From the NCBI GenBank assembly GCA_017938795.1, contig JAGBAV010000122.1, forward strand, positions 1 to 32,086: DNA of 32,086 nt, in the 5' to 3' direction. The notes beneath the pieces were generated by a model. That model was not told the DNA's origin. It was given only the letters and a program-made list of their open reading frames with translations, and ran no database searches. A program made the position numbers and the translations under genes. This stretch comes from Clostridia bacterium (GTDB taxonomy: Bacteria > Bacillota > Clostridia > Christensenellales > Aristaeellaceae). Of this stretch, positions 1-7,862 are shown piece by piece; the stretch's first letter is position 1; every line of letters begins with the position of its first letter.

Positions 1-244
1 CAGAGAGGCGCTCGGCGACCGGCGCGAGGGAGAACTTGGCCTCCGGGCCGTTCTTCGGCTTGCCCAGGTGGCTGCACAGGATGACCTTGCCGCCGTCAGC
101 GATGAGCTTCTTGATGGTGGGCAGAGCAGCGACGATGCGCTTGTCGTTGGTGATCTTGCCGTCCTTCATCGGGACGTTGAAGTCGCAGCGGACAAGCACG
201 CGCTTACCGGTAACGATGATGTCCTCAACAGTCTTCTTGGCCAT
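1..244 (-). CDS. pgk: Phosphoglycerate kinase, N-terminal part (runs off the left edge)
   Basis: Phosphoglycerate kinase transfers phosphate from 1,3-bisphosphoglycerate to ADP in cytoplasmic glycolysis. Only the first 81 or so residues are in the window. They carry the hallmark phosphoglycerate-binding segment [19 protein letters not shown] near residues 19-37 and the [14 protein letters not shown] segment near residues 51-64, both diagnostic of Pgk. The ATG follows a GGAGGAG ribosome-binding site. Upstream on the same strand is cggR, separated by a terminator and a strong promoter, so pgk has its own transcription start. In Bacillus the order is cggR-gapA-pgk; gapA is missing between them here. 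Identity is certain; the C-terminal domain cannot be seen. Confidence 0.96.
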   Translation of the reverse strand, partial: MAKKTVEDIIVTGKRVLVRCDFNVPMKDGKITNDKRIVAALPTIKKLIADGGKVILCSHLGKPKNGPEAKFSLAPVAERLS

Positions 245-366
245 GGGAAACTCCTCCATTCATGTATGTCACTGAATCGGTAACCCGTATTGTATACCGG
301 TGCGCACAGCGGGATCTGCGCGCGCCGTGAAAGCGCCGGCAGAGCCGGGCTTTGCTCGCTTTCCCT

Positions 367-386
367 CGCCGGAACAAGCCCCGGCG
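367..386 (-). repeat. Hairpin at the predicted 5' end of the pgk transcript
   Basis: Perfect 6-bp inverted repeat CGCCGG / CCGGCG with an 8-base spacer, starting only a few bases after the predicted transcription start. It may be an operator or a 5' stabilising stem; neither is proven. It does not match the CGGGAC/TGTC operator known for Bacillus CggR. Confidence 0.45.
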
Positions 387-395
387 ATCCTAATT

Positions 396-424
396 AGTTT
401 ATCATCTTTTCTTGTAATTGTCAA
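396..424 (-). promoter_or_regulatory. Promoter of pgk
   Basis: Minus-strand -35 TTGACA (424-419), 17-bp spacer and -10 TAAACT (401-396) with an extended TGA just upstream of the -10. It lies directly downstream of the cggR terminator. The predicted start near 389 leaves a leader of about 145 nt before pgk, long for a constitutive gene. Confidence 0.75.
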
Positions 425-434
425 AGTTTTCGCG

Positions 435-473
435 AAAAAACCGCAACCCGGACAAGGTTTCTGCGGGTTTTTT
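435..473 (-). terminator. Intrinsic terminator downstream of cggR
   Basis: An inverted repeat of AAAAAACCGCA against TGCGGGTTTTTT (one bulged G) ends in a run of six T on the minus strand, a few bases past the cggR stop. It separates cggR transcription from the pgk promoter. Confidence 0.75.
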
Positions 474-478
474 CAGCG

Positions 479-1504
479 TTATGCCCTCAGCAGCACCATC
501 AGCCTCTGCGCCGCGCTCTCGTCAGTCACCAGAAGCTTATGCGGATGATGCGCGCAGACCGCCGCAATGGCCTCCGCCTTGTCCGCGCCGGCGGCGACGG
601 CAGCCGCCCGGGCAGTCCTGCCCAGCTGCTCCTCGCGCAGCAGCAGCGAATGCCCGCCGACCACGCGGCCCTGCGCGTCAAAGTAAAACCCCAGCGCCTC
701 GGCAACCGCGCCGGATGCGGCCAGCGCCTCCCGCTCTGCAGCGCTCATGCCCCTGCGCATGGCGGATACCTGTGCGCGCCCGACGCCATAAAGCAGCACG
801 TCCGCATTCTCCAGCAGCTCCAGCGCCTCGCGCACCTGCGGCAGATGCGCCAGCCCATCCGCAGCGCCGCGGGACAGACCGTCCGGCAGATGCAGCAGCC
901 GGAAGCTGCCGCCCAGCCGCGCGGCAAACACCTCCGCCAGCGTGTTGGCCTGCGTGCGCACGTCGCCGCTCATGCCGCCGCGCGCGGGAACCACCGTGAC
1001 GTCCATCGGCGCGGCGGGCTCGATGGCCTCCGCTGTCAGCGCAATGGTCCGCCCGCCGGAGACCGCCATCACCTGCGCGCCCTGCAGCAGGAAGCGGATC
1101 TGCCGCGCAGCTGCGCGCGCCGCTTCGACCAGCACGCTCTCATCCTGCTCCGCGCTGCCGCGCACGACGCATACCCGCTCGACATTCAGCTTTCGCGCGA
1201 GCGCGCGCTCCATATGCTGCAGCGCCCTGCGCCCGCTGGACACCGTGCGCGCCGTCTCCACGAGCATGCGCCCCTGCGCCGTCGGCTCCATGCCCGCCGC
1301 AGTCTGTATGATACAGCCCGCGTCGCGCAGCGCATCCGCAGCGGAGCGCACCTCGCGCTCGGTCAGCCCGAGCCTCGCCGCGAGAGCACGCCGCCCGATG
1401 GGCGCCAGCGCGGCAATGCGCTCCATCAGCAGCGCGCGAAGCTCCACCTGCTCCATCAGATCCGGCGCAATCAGCGACAGTGTGGCAAGAATTGACGTAT
1501 CCAT
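479..1504 (-). CDS. cggR: Central glycolytic genes regulator, SorC/CggR family
   Basis: A DNA-binding repressor that, in Bacillus, senses fructose-1,6-bisphosphate and controls the triose-phosphate part of glycolysis. The 341-residue protein matches the usual length (about 340). A winged-helix segment (LAARLGLTEREVRSAADALR) lies near residues 39-60, followed by the SorC sugar-phosphate-binding domain with the glycine-rich AVSGGRTIALTAEAI stretch and the VVPARGGMSGDVRTQANTLA segment. I chose the ATG at 1504 because GGAGGAGAAGCC sits directly before it; the frame is open upstream to 1588 but without a ribosome-binding site. The next gene in the same direction is pgk, which supports the CggR assignment within the SorC family. 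Confidence 0.92.
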   Translation of the reverse strand: MDTSILATLSLIAPDLMEQVELRALLMERIAALAPIGRRALAARLGLTEREVRSAADALRDAGCIIQTAAGMEPTAQGRMLVETARTVSSGRRALQHMERALARKLNVERVCVVRGSAEQDESVLVEAARAAARQIRFLLQGAQVMAVSGGRTIALTAEAIEPAAPMDVTVVPARGGMSGDVRTQANTLAEVFAARLGGSFRLLHLPDGLSRGAADGLAHLPQVREALELLENADVLLYGVGRAQVSAMRRGMSAAEREALAASGAVAEALGFYFDAQGRVVGGHSLLLREEQLGRTARAAAVAAGADKAEAIAAVCAHHPHKLLVTDESAAQRLMVLLRA

Positions 1505-1545
1505 GGCTTCTCCTCCGGGCGCAGATTGCCCCGCGCGCATATTAT

Positions 1546-1588
1546 GTCCCGCTCCGGTCAGCATAGCATATCGCCCGGCAAAAGACAA
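1546..1588 (-). promoter_or_regulatory. Probable cggR promoter with CGGGAC motif
   Basis: Minus strand: TTGTCT (1588-1583), 17-bp spacer, TATGCT (1565-1560). A CGGGAC hexamer (1551-1546) lies just past the start, followed by an imperfect second copy, CGGGGC, 18 bp further on. CGGGAC is the core of the Bacillus CggR operator, so autoregulation is possible, but the repeat period (18 rather than 20) and the TGTC half do not fit well. Confidence 0.45.
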
Positions 1589-1610
1589 GAGGGCCGCCGA
1601 AGCAGCCCTC
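1577..1610 (-). terminator. Terminator of the MATE gene
   Basis: GAGGGCTGC / GCGGCCCTC-type hairpin with a TTCG loop, followed on the minus strand by TTGTCTTTT. It lies directly after the MATE stop codon and overlaps the -35 region of cggR. Confidence 0.7.
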
Positions 1611-1616
1611 CCGGAT

Positions 1617-2960
1617 TTATTTCATTCTGTCTCTTTTCAGTTCATGCATGAAGTACAGACCGCAGAGAATGATCTGCACCAGCGTGGACGCCGGCGTCGC
1701 AAGGCCGATGGCGAAAAGCGACACGCCGGGGATGCGGCTGACGAGGAAGGACACCGGCACACGCACACAGAACGCGCCGGCAATCCCCTGCAGCATGACG
1801 AACACCGTCCTGCCCCTTCCGCTGAAATAGCCGATGAAGCAGAAGAGGAACGAGGTCAGCAGGCAGTCAAGCCCATAGGCGCGAAGGTAATCCGCCGCGG
1901 CGAGGATGACCGCCTCATCCTTGGCGAACAGCCCGGAAAGCGCCTCGCCGCGGAAAAAGGACAGCCAGAACATGAACACACCCGCGCACAGCGAAGCGCC
2001 GATGCCGTAATAAAGCGCCCTGCGCGCGCGCTCCGGCTTGCCCGCGCCTGTATTCTGCCCGACAAAGGCGCTCATCGCCTGCGAAAAAGCGGAGGGCACG
2101 AGCATGATGAAGCCGCAGAGCTTCTCCGCCACGCCCACGCCGGCGGACTGAATGAGGCCGAGCGAATTGACGATCGCCATGATCACAAGGAAGGACAGAC
2201 TCACCAGCAGATCCTGCATAGCGATCGGCGTGCCGATGCGCAGGATATTGACTGCGCAGGAACGATCCGGCTTCAGATCGACCCGATGCAGCTCAAAGGG
2301 CAGGCTGCGCCGCGCGATGATCAGCAGCGAGAGCAGCACGCTGACGCCCTGCGCCGCGACGGTCGCAATCGCCGCACCGGCAGCGCCCATGCCAAAGCCC
2401 GCCACCAGCAGAAGGTCAGCGCCGATATTGACCACGCAGGCGATCGCCACCGTCAGCAGCGGAATCTTCGAGTCGCCGATGCCGCGGAAGACGCTGCCCA
2501 GCACATTGAAGGCAATGATGAACGCCGTACCCGCCGAGCAGATGCGCACATAGTCAACCGTCCGGGAGAAGGCATTCTCCGGCGCATGCAGCAGCGAGCA
2601 GAGCGGCGAGGCGAGGAACACAAGCGCCGCCGTCATCACCGCCGCCAGCGCAGCGAAAAGCGTGATGCCCGTGCCGATGACCTTCCCGGCGACCCTCGGC
2701 TTCCCTTCGCCGATCTTCTGCGCGAGCAGCACGGTGACGCCCATCGCCATGCCGACCAGCACCGTCGTGACGGTATGCATCAGCTGGCTGCCCGTGGCGA
2801 CGGCGGACACATCCGCTGTGCTGCCGAACCAGCCGACGATCAGCAGATCCGCCGCGCCGTACATCGTCTGCAGGAACATTGCAAACAGCACCGGCACGGC
2901 AAAGCCGATCAGCGGCGCGAGAATCCCGCCCTGCGTAAAGTCGTTGCTTCTCTTCTCCAT
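1617..2960 (-). CDS. MATE family multidrug/toxin efflux transporter
   Basis: An inner-membrane cation/drug antiporter of the MATE (NorM/DinF) superfamily; the substrate cannot be told from sequence. The 447-residue protein has two homologous halves of about six hydrophobic helices each. The first begins LIGFAVPVLFAMFLQTMYGAADLLIVGWFG, typical of MATE helix 1-2. The N half includes GMAMGVTVLLAQKIGEG, and the C half includes SQAMSAFVGQNTGAGKPERA, the matching loop. The ATG at 2960 has GGGAGAGGA eight bases upstream; a TTG start ten codons earlier overlaps the leader hairpin and is less likely. The gene stands alone between two terminators and has a promoter and a leader that looks like an attenuator. 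Confidence 0.93.
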   Translation of the reverse strand: MEKRSNDFTQGGILAPLIGFAVPVLFAMFLQTMYGAADLLIVGWFGSTADVSAVATGSQLMHTVTTVLVGMAMGVTVLLAQKIGEGKPRVAGKVIGTGITLFAALAAVMTAALVFLASPLCSLLHAPENAFSRTVDYVRICSAGTAFIIAFNVLGSVFRGIGDSKIPLLTVAIACVVNIGADLLLVAGFGMGAAGAAIATVAAQGVSVLLSLLIIARRSLPFELHRVDLKPDRSCAVNILRIGTPIAMQDLLVSLSFLVIMAIVNSLGLIQSAGVGVAEKLCGFIMLVPSAFSQAMSAFVGQNTGAGKPERARRALYYGIGASLCAGVFMFWLSFFRGEALSGLFAKDEAVILAAADYLRAYGLDCLLTSFLFCFIGYFSGRGRTVFVMLQGIAGAFCVRVPVSFLVSRIPGVSLFAIGLATPASTLVQIILCGLYFMHELKRDRMK

Positions 2961-2987
2961 ATTCCGTATCCTCTCCCATGCCTTAAG

Positions 2988-3039
2988 CAAAAAGGCCGGA
3001 TAAAGCTCCGCAGCATACGCTGCGGCATCTTATCCAGCC
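2988..3039 (-). terminator. Leader terminator (putative attenuator) upstream of the MATE gene
   Basis: A long hairpin lies between the promoter and the MATE start. CCGCAGC/GCTGCGG closes a four-base loop, a second block GGATAA/TTATCC follows, and the stem is capped by GGC/GCC. TTTTT follows at once on the minus strand. A terminator inside the 5' leader of a pump gene suggests conditional readthrough. Confidence 0.65.
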
Positions 3040-3047
3040 CGGTACAA
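3030..3047 (-). CDS. Possible five-codon leader peptide (MYRAG) before the MATE gene
   Basis: On the minus strand a good GGAGGG ribosome-binding site (3059-3054) is followed after six bases by TTG and a five-codon frame reading (f)MYRAG, then TAA. The stop codon lies in the 5' arm of the leader terminator, so a ribosome on this frame would physically block the hairpin. Very short leader frames of this kind control several antibiotic-resistance genes in Bacillota. The non-ATG start and tiny size make the call tentative. Confidence 0.35.
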   Translation of the reverse strand: MYRAG

Positions 3048-3072
3048 CCCAAACCCTCCGATGAACAAGGGA

Positions 3073-3101
3073 AGTGTAGCACATTGCGCGGCGAAGGTCA
3101 A
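3073..3101 (-). promoter_or_regulatory. Promoter of the MATE gene
   Basis: Minus strand: TTGACC (3101-3096), 17-bp spacer, TACACT (3078-3073) with an extended TGC. The start is predicted near 3066, about seven bases before the leader-peptide ribosome-binding site. Confidence 0.7.
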
Positions 3102-3165
3102 GCGCACAGGAGCGCATCTTCACGGAAAAACAGGCCAAAGCAAGGTGATGCGCATTTTCCGGCAA

Positions 3166-3200
3166 AGGAAAAATCCCCTTCCCGGAACAGGAAAGGGGAT
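3166..3200 (-). terminator. Terminator of glycogen phosphorylase gene
   Basis: ATCCCCTTTCC / GGGAAGGGGAT hairpin with one mismatch and a six-base loop, followed on the minus strand by TTTTTCC. It begins eight bases after the glgP stop codon. Confidence 0.85.
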
Positions 3201-3207
3201 GGATGGA

Positions 3208-5670
3208 TTACTTCCTCGTGAGGGTCGGCAGGTGCCAGATCATGTCGTTGTACTCCTTGATCGTGCGGTCGGAGGAGAACACGCCGGACTTGGCGACGTT
3301 GATGATCTCCTTGCGCGTCCACGCCTTCTGATCGAGGTAGTCGCGGCCGAGGCGGCCCTGCGCCTGCTGGTAGGAGCCGAAGTCCTGCAGCACCAGATAC
3401 GGATCGGCCAGGCCGCCGTTGTCGGAGAAGACCAGCGCACGGAAGAGGCCCTCGAACATGCGCGGGTTATCCGGCGTGAGGCTGCCATCAAAGAGCATAT
3501 TCAGCGCGCGGCGCAGCTCGCCGTTGCGCTCATAGATATCCAGGCTGCGGTAGGTGCCGGCAGCGTAGACCGCCTCCACCTCATGGGAGCGCATGCCGAA
3601 GATGTAGCAGTTGTTCTCGCCGACAAGCTCCGCGATCTCAACATTCGCGCCGTCCAGCGTACCAATGGTGACCGCGCCGTTCATCATGAACTTCATGTTG
3701 CCGGTGCCGGAGGCCTCCTTGGACGCGGTGGAGAGCTGCTCGCTGACCTCGGAGGCCGGCATCAGCATCTCCGCGGTGGAGACGTTGTAGTTCTGCAGGA
3801 AGACGATCTTGATCATCTTGCTCGCGCGCGGATGCTCCGCAATCTTCGCAGCCAGCACGTTGATGAAGTGGATGATCTCCTTCGCGCGCTTGTAGCCCGG
3901 GGCCGCCTTCGCGCCGAAGATGAAGGTGCGCGGCACCATGGTATAGTTCGGGTCGTCGCAGATGCGGTTATAGAGCACGAGGATGTGCAGCGCGTTGAGC
4001 AGCTGACGCTTGTACTCATGCAGGCGCTTGACCTGAACGTCGAACATGGTGTCCGGGTTCAGCTCCAGGCCCTGATGGCGGTTGATCCAGCGGGCGAAGC
4101 GCGCCTTGTTCTCATACTTGACCTTCGCAAAGGCGTCGATGAAGGCAGCGTCGTCCGCCAGCGGGAGCAGGCGCTCCAGCTCCATCGTGTCGCTGCGCCA
4201 GCCCTGACCGATCGCCTCATCCAGCAGGGAGGAGAGCGCCGGGTTCGCCAGCATCAGCCAGCGGCGCGGGGTGATGCCGTTGGTGATCGCGCAGAACTTC
4301 TCCGGCATGATCTGATAGTAGTCGGCGAAGGTGGTGCGCTTGAGGATATCGCCGTGCAGCTGGGACACGCCGTTGACCGCCTTCGAGTAGGCGATGCACA
4401 TGTTCGCCATGTGCGCCTGATCATAGGCGAGGATGGCCATGTGGCCGATGCGGTCCCACTCGCCCGGGAAGCGGTCAAACAGCTTCTGGCACAGGCGGCG
4501 GTTGAGCTCCTGCATGATGGAGTAGATACGCGGCAGGGTCTCGCGCATCATGCTCTCCGGCCACTTCTCCAGCGCCTCGGCCATGATGGTGTGGTTGGTG
4601 TAAGCGACGGTGTTCTGGGTGATGCGCTCGGCGGCCTCCCACGGCAGATGCTCCTCGTCCACGAGGATGCGCATCAGCTCCGGGATGACCATCGCCGGGT
4701 GCGTGTCGTTGATGTGGAAGGCGACCTTCTCCGGCAGCAGATCCATGTTATTGCCATAGATGCGCTTGAAGTCCTTGATCGCGTACTGCAGCGTCGCGCT
4801 GACAAGGAAATACTCCTGCATCAGGCGCAGCTTCTTGCCGTTGGGGGTGTTGTCCTCCGGGTAGAGCACCTTGGATATCTGCGCGGCGATGGAGTCGTTG
4901 TCCTCGGTGGAGCCGTTGTAGTCGCCGGCGGAGAACTTCTCCAGGTTGAAGTTGCGCGGGAGCACAGCGCTCCACATGCGCAGGCGGTCGACGACCTCAT
5001 TGTTATAGCCGACGATCGGCAGATCATACGGCACAGCGATGACGTCCTCGGTGTTCTGCAGGTAGACGTAGTTCTTGCCGCCCATCCAGCTCTCCATCAT
5101 CTGGCCGCCGAAACGGACAGTGACGGCGTCGCGCTGGGTCGGGATCTCCCAGGAGTTGCCGTAGGTCAGCCACTCGTCCGGCACCTCGACCTGCTGGCCG
5201 TCGACGATGCGCTGACGGAACAGGCCGTACTCGTAGCGAATGGTGCAGCCCATGGCAGGCAGATCCAGCGTGGCAAGGGAGTCAAGGAAGCACGCAGCCA
5301 GACGGCCGAGGCCGCCGTTGCCCAGAGCCGGTTCCGGCTCCTCATGCAGGACGCCGCGCAGCGTCAGGCCCAGCTCCTCGAAGGCCTGCTCGTATTCCTT
5401 GGTGGAGCAGAGATTGAGCAGGTTATTGTGCAGCCAGCGGCCGGTGAGGAACTCGATGGAGAGATAGTACAGGCGCTTGGCCTTCTCCTCGCGGCGGGCT
5501 TCTTTCTCAAAGCGCCACTTGAGCATGATCTGGTCGCGGACGGTAGACGCAACAGCGGCATAGATCTGCTTCGGGGTCGCCTCCTCAATCGTCGTGCCGT
5601 AATAGCGCAGCAGCTTGTTGAGGATGGACTCCTTGATGGCGTCCTTGGTGTATTCGTTCATCAGAGGCAT
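3208..5670 (-). CDS. glgP: Glycogen/starch/maltodextrin phosphorylase (GT35)
   Basis: Releases glucose-1-phosphate from alpha-1,4-glucans by phosphorolysis in the cytoplasm, using pyridoxal phosphate. The 820-residue protein is the usual family length. The PLP-lysine motif EASGTGNMKFMMNGA is intact (Lys near residue 660). Other family blocks are GNGGLGRLAACFLDSLATL, which forms part of the active site, HINDTHPAM, and VQVKRLHEYKRQLLN. The first ATG is taken because GGGAGGG precedes it by nine bases. The gene is monocistronic: its own promoter is about 90 bp upstream and a terminator follows directly. No other glycogen gene is adjacent, so whether it acts on stored glycogen or imported dextrin is open. 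Confidence 0.97.
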   Translation of the reverse strand: MPLMNEYTKDAIKESILNKLLRYYGTTIEEATPKQIYAAVASTVRDQIMLKWRFEKEARREEKAKRLYYLSIEFLTGRWLHNNLLNLCSTKEYEQAFEELGLTLRGVLHEEPEPALGNGGLGRLAACFLDSLATLDLPAMGCTIRYEYGLFRQRIVDGQQVEVPDEWLTYGNSWEIPTQRDAVTVRFGGQMMESWMGGKNYVYLQNTEDVIAVPYDLPIVGYNNEVVDRLRMWSAVLPRNFNLEKFSAGDYNGSTEDNDSIAAQISKVLYPEDNTPNGKKLRLMQEYFLVSATLQYAIKDFKRIYGNNMDLLPEKVAFHINDTHPAMVIPELMRILVDEEHLPWEAAERITQNTVAYTNHTIMAEALEKWPESMMRETLPRIYSIMQELNRRLCQKLFDRFPGEWDRIGHMAILAYDQAHMANMCIAYSKAVNGVSQLHGDILKRTTFADYYQIMPEKFCAITNGITPRRWLMLANPALSSLLDEAIGQGWRSDTMELERLLPLADDAAFIDAFAKVKYENKARFARWINRHQGLELNPDTMFDVQVKRLHEYKRQLLNALHILVLYNRICDDPNYTMVPRTFIFGAKAAPGYKRAKEIIHFINVLAAKIAEHPRASKMIKIVFLQNYNVSTAEMLMPASEVSEQLSTASKEASGTGNMKFMMNGAVTIGTLDGANVEIAELVGENNCYIFGMRSHEVEAVYAAGTYRSLDIYERNGELRRALNMLFDGSLTPDNPRMFEGLFRALVFSDNGGLADPYLVLQDFGSYQQAQGRLGRDYLDQKAWTRKEIINVAKSGVFSSDRTIKEYNDMIWHLPTLTRK

Positions 5671-5761
5671 AGGTGTGAACCCTCCCGGTTTATTCGGCGC
5701 GATGGAATGCGCCGGTCAGATTGATCTATGATAAACTGCCTTTTTCGGGCAAGTATCGCAC

Positions 5762-5790
5762 ATTATAGCATAGAATAAAGGGCATGACAA
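5762..5790 (-). promoter_or_regulatory. Promoter of glgP
   Basis: Minus strand: TTGTCA (5790-5785), 17-bp spacer, perfect TATAAT (5767-5762) with an extended TGC, plus an A/T-rich UP-like tract just upstream. The leader of about 85 nt contains a CGGCGC/GCGCCG hairpin (5695-5714) just before the ribosome-binding site. The rest of the interval 5791-5900 shows nothing recognisable. Confidence 0.8.
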
Positions 5791-5902
5791 GAAAAAATGA
5801 CGCAATATTTCGTTTTTTGCGTTCATTCAGCCCCATTCTGCCTGCCCTTGCGGCGTGTCAGGCTGCCGTTGATCCGCAGTCTCCCTGTGCCGGGCGCAGA
5901 AA

Positions 5903-5928
5903 GGCCCTGCGGCATATGCCGCAGGGCC
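5903..5928 (-). terminator. Perfect 26-bp palindrome, terminator of the flavoprotein gene
   Basis: GGCCCTGCGG CATATG CCGCAGGGCC is a perfect palindrome 13 bases past the flavoprotein stop codon, followed by TTTCTG on the minus strand. The T-run is short, so it may act as an mRNA 3' stabiliser as much as a terminator. Confidence 0.65.
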
Positions 5929-5941
5929 TGATGGGATGCAA

Positions 5942-7789
5942 TTACTCCGCGATGTACGCAGCAGCGCTCTGAGCCGCGATACGGCCGTAGACGACGATGT
6001 CGCACACGGCGTTGCCGCCCAGACGGTTGCCGCCGTGGACGCCGCCGGTGATCTCGCCAGCCGCGAACAGGCCCGGGATCGCCTCGCCAGCCTCGGTCAG
6101 AACCTCAGCCGCGGTGTTGATCTTCAGACCGCCCATGGTGTGGTGGATGCCCGGGGCAACCTTGATGGCATAGAAGGGAGCGGTATCCAGCGCATTGGCG
6201 AAGGACAGACGGCCGAACTCGGCGTCGTTCTGCGCAGCCAGAGCCGCATTCCAGGTGTTGAGGGTCTCTTCGAGGACCGCAGCGTCGGTGCCCATCGCGG
6301 CAGCCAGCTCAGCGATGGTCTCGCCCTTCAGGGCAAAGCCCTTGGTGTAGTAGCCGGCGTAGGTCGCAGAAGCGTCCATCATCTTCTGGTCGACGATGGT
6401 CCAGGCGTAGCCGCCCTCCTGCGCGAGCTCAGCGGCGGAGACGACATTGCGGGTCTCCAGCTCGTTGACAAAGCGCTTGCCGCCCTGATTGACCAGGATG
6501 GCGCCGTCGCCGCGGATACCCTCGGTGATCAGGGCAGCGGTCTCGGTGTAGACGGACGGATGGATCTGGATCTGCTCCATATCAACGGTCGCAGCGCCGA
6601 TGGCAACAGCCATGTCGATGCCGTCGCCGGTGACGGTCAGGGCATTGGTGGTGACGAAGCCGTCGAGGCTCGGCTGATAAGCAGCCACGCGCTCGAGGTC
6701 GGCGCCGAAGCCGCCGGAGGCCAGAATGACGGCCTTGGCGTTGATGGTGTAGTCGCCATGCTCAGAGGAAACCTTCACGCCGGTGACCTTGCCGTCGGTG
6801 ACGACGATCTCGGTGGCGGCGGTGTTCAGGCGCAGGTCGATCTTCTCAACGGCCTCGACCTCAGCGGTCAGGGTCTTGACGAGGTAAGCGCCGACCGGAG
6901 TGGTCTTGCCCTCGGCGGTCAGAGCGCGGTGGATACGCATGACGGAGGCGCCGCCGAAGGAACCGACGGAGACCAGATCAGCGTTCTTGGTGGCGAGCCA
7001 GTCGATGGCCTCGGCAGAGCCGTTGACCATGGTCATGACCAGATCGACATCGTTGATGCCGGAGCCGCCCACGATGGTATCCAGAGCGAAGAGCTCGGTG
7101 GAATCGAAGTAGCCGGTCGGGTTGGCCTTGTAGGCCTCGAACTGCTCCTCAACCTTGGCGGTCAGGTCAGCAATCTTATCGGCATAGGCAGCAGCCTTCG
7201 CCTTGGCGATGGTCGCCTCAACGGCGGTGGTGGTGGCGTCCTTCCACTCGTTGGCGTCCTGAGCAGCGGTCTTCGCCGCGTTCATGCCGCCGGTCGCGCG
7301 GGAGGTGTTGCCGCCGGTGGAGCCGCCCTTCTCAACGACGATGACGCTCTCCACGCCGGAGTCGATGGCCTGCAGCGCAGCGCTCATGCCCGCGCCGCCC
7401 GCGCCGACGATCACGACGTCGCAGGTCACGTCTTCGACGACGACAGCCTGAGCCTCAGCGAGGCCCGCAGCTTCCATCGCCTTGAGGGTAGCGGCCTTGA
7501 CGGCGTTGCTGGTCACGGTCGCGCCCGCGATCGCGTCGAACTCAGCGCCCTGAGCCTCAACGATCAGGCCAGCGAAGGTGCCGTCGGCGCACTGCTCGTA
7601 GGCAATGCCCTTGGTCTCCTGCTCGCCAACGACGGTGGCGGCAACGATCTTGCCGTCCTCAACGGTCAGAGTAACGACGACGTCGCCGCCGTTGCCCATG
7701 GCAGTGCCGGTGAAGTCGTCCGCAAACGCGCCGGTCATCAGGCCGGCCAGCATCAGCAGAGCAATCAGAATAGATGCAAGCTTCTTCAT
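5942..7789 (-). CDS. Secreted FMN-binding-domain flavoprotein, fumarate-reductase-like
   Basis: Probable extracytoplasmic reductase of the FAD-dependent fumarate/urocanate reductase family. The 615-residue protein begins with a Sec signal peptide ending AFA|DD (cleavage near 23, no lipobox cysteine). An FMN-binding domain (about 25-105) carries the flavinylation motif DAIAGATVTS at 85-94, where ApbE is expected to attach FMN, probably at Thr93. The FAD/flavoprotein domain starts at VVIVGAGGAGMSAAL (GxGxxG 129-134). Conserved active-site segments are IQIHPS, TEGIRGDGAILVN, GKRFVNE, PGIHHTMGG and GGVHGGNRLGGNA, very close to soluble fumarate reductases. There is no CxxCH haem motif, unlike Shewanella Fcc3. 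The true acceptor (fumarate, urocanate, a cinnamate or other enoate) is not known. A TetR gene lies upstream. Confidence 0.9.
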   Translation of the reverse strand: MKKLASILIALLMLAGLMTGAFADDFTGTAMGNGGDVVVTLTVEDGKIVAATVVGEQETKGIAYEQCADGTFAGLIVEAQGAEFDAIAGATVTSNAVKAATLKAMEAAGLAEAQAVVVEDVTCDVVIVGAGGAGMSAALQAIDSGVESVIVVEKGGSTGGNTSRATGGMNAAKTAAQDANEWKDATTTAVEATIAKAKAAAYADKIADLTAKVEEQFEAYKANPTGYFDSTELFALDTIVGGSGINDVDLVMTMVNGSAEAIDWLATKNADLVSVGSFGGASVMRIHRALTAEGKTTPVGAYLVKTLTAEVEAVEKIDLRLNTAATEIVVTDGKVTGVKVSSEHGDYTINAKAVILASGGFGADLERVAAYQPSLDGFVTTNALTVTGDGIDMAVAIGAATVDMEQIQIHPSVYTETAALITEGIRGDGAILVNQGGKRFVNELETRNVVSAAELAQEGGYAWTIVDQKMMDASATYAGYYTKGFALKGETIAELAAAMGTDAAVLEETLNTWNAALAAQNDAEFGRLSFANALDTAPFYAIKVAPGIHHTMGGLKINTAAEVLTEAGEAIPGLFAAGEITGGVHGGNRLGGNAVCDIVVYGRIAAQSAAAYIAE

Positions 7790-7823
7790 GGTGAAAATAA
7801 CCTCCTTCTTGCAAATCGGCTAT

Positions 7824-7852
7824 ATTGTAATGCTTTGTCAAGTCGTTGTCAA
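7824..7852 (-). promoter_or_regulatory. Promoter of the flavoprotein gene
   Basis: Minus strand: consensus TTGACA (7852-7847), 17-bp spacer, TACAAT (7829-7824). A second TTGACA lies inside the spacer. The ribosome-binding site AAGGAGG follows soon after, so the untranslated leader is short. Confidence 0.8.
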
Positions 7853-7862
7853 TCGGAAAATA

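Noticed and set aside
245-395. A CggR operator in the pgk leader
   Set aside because: No CGGGAC/TGTC tandem pattern is present there; only an unrelated 6-bp hairpin.
2961-2990. A TTG start ten codons upstream of the MATE ATG
   Set aside because: It lies in the terminator's T-run and has no ribosome-binding site, whereas the ATG at 2960 has one.
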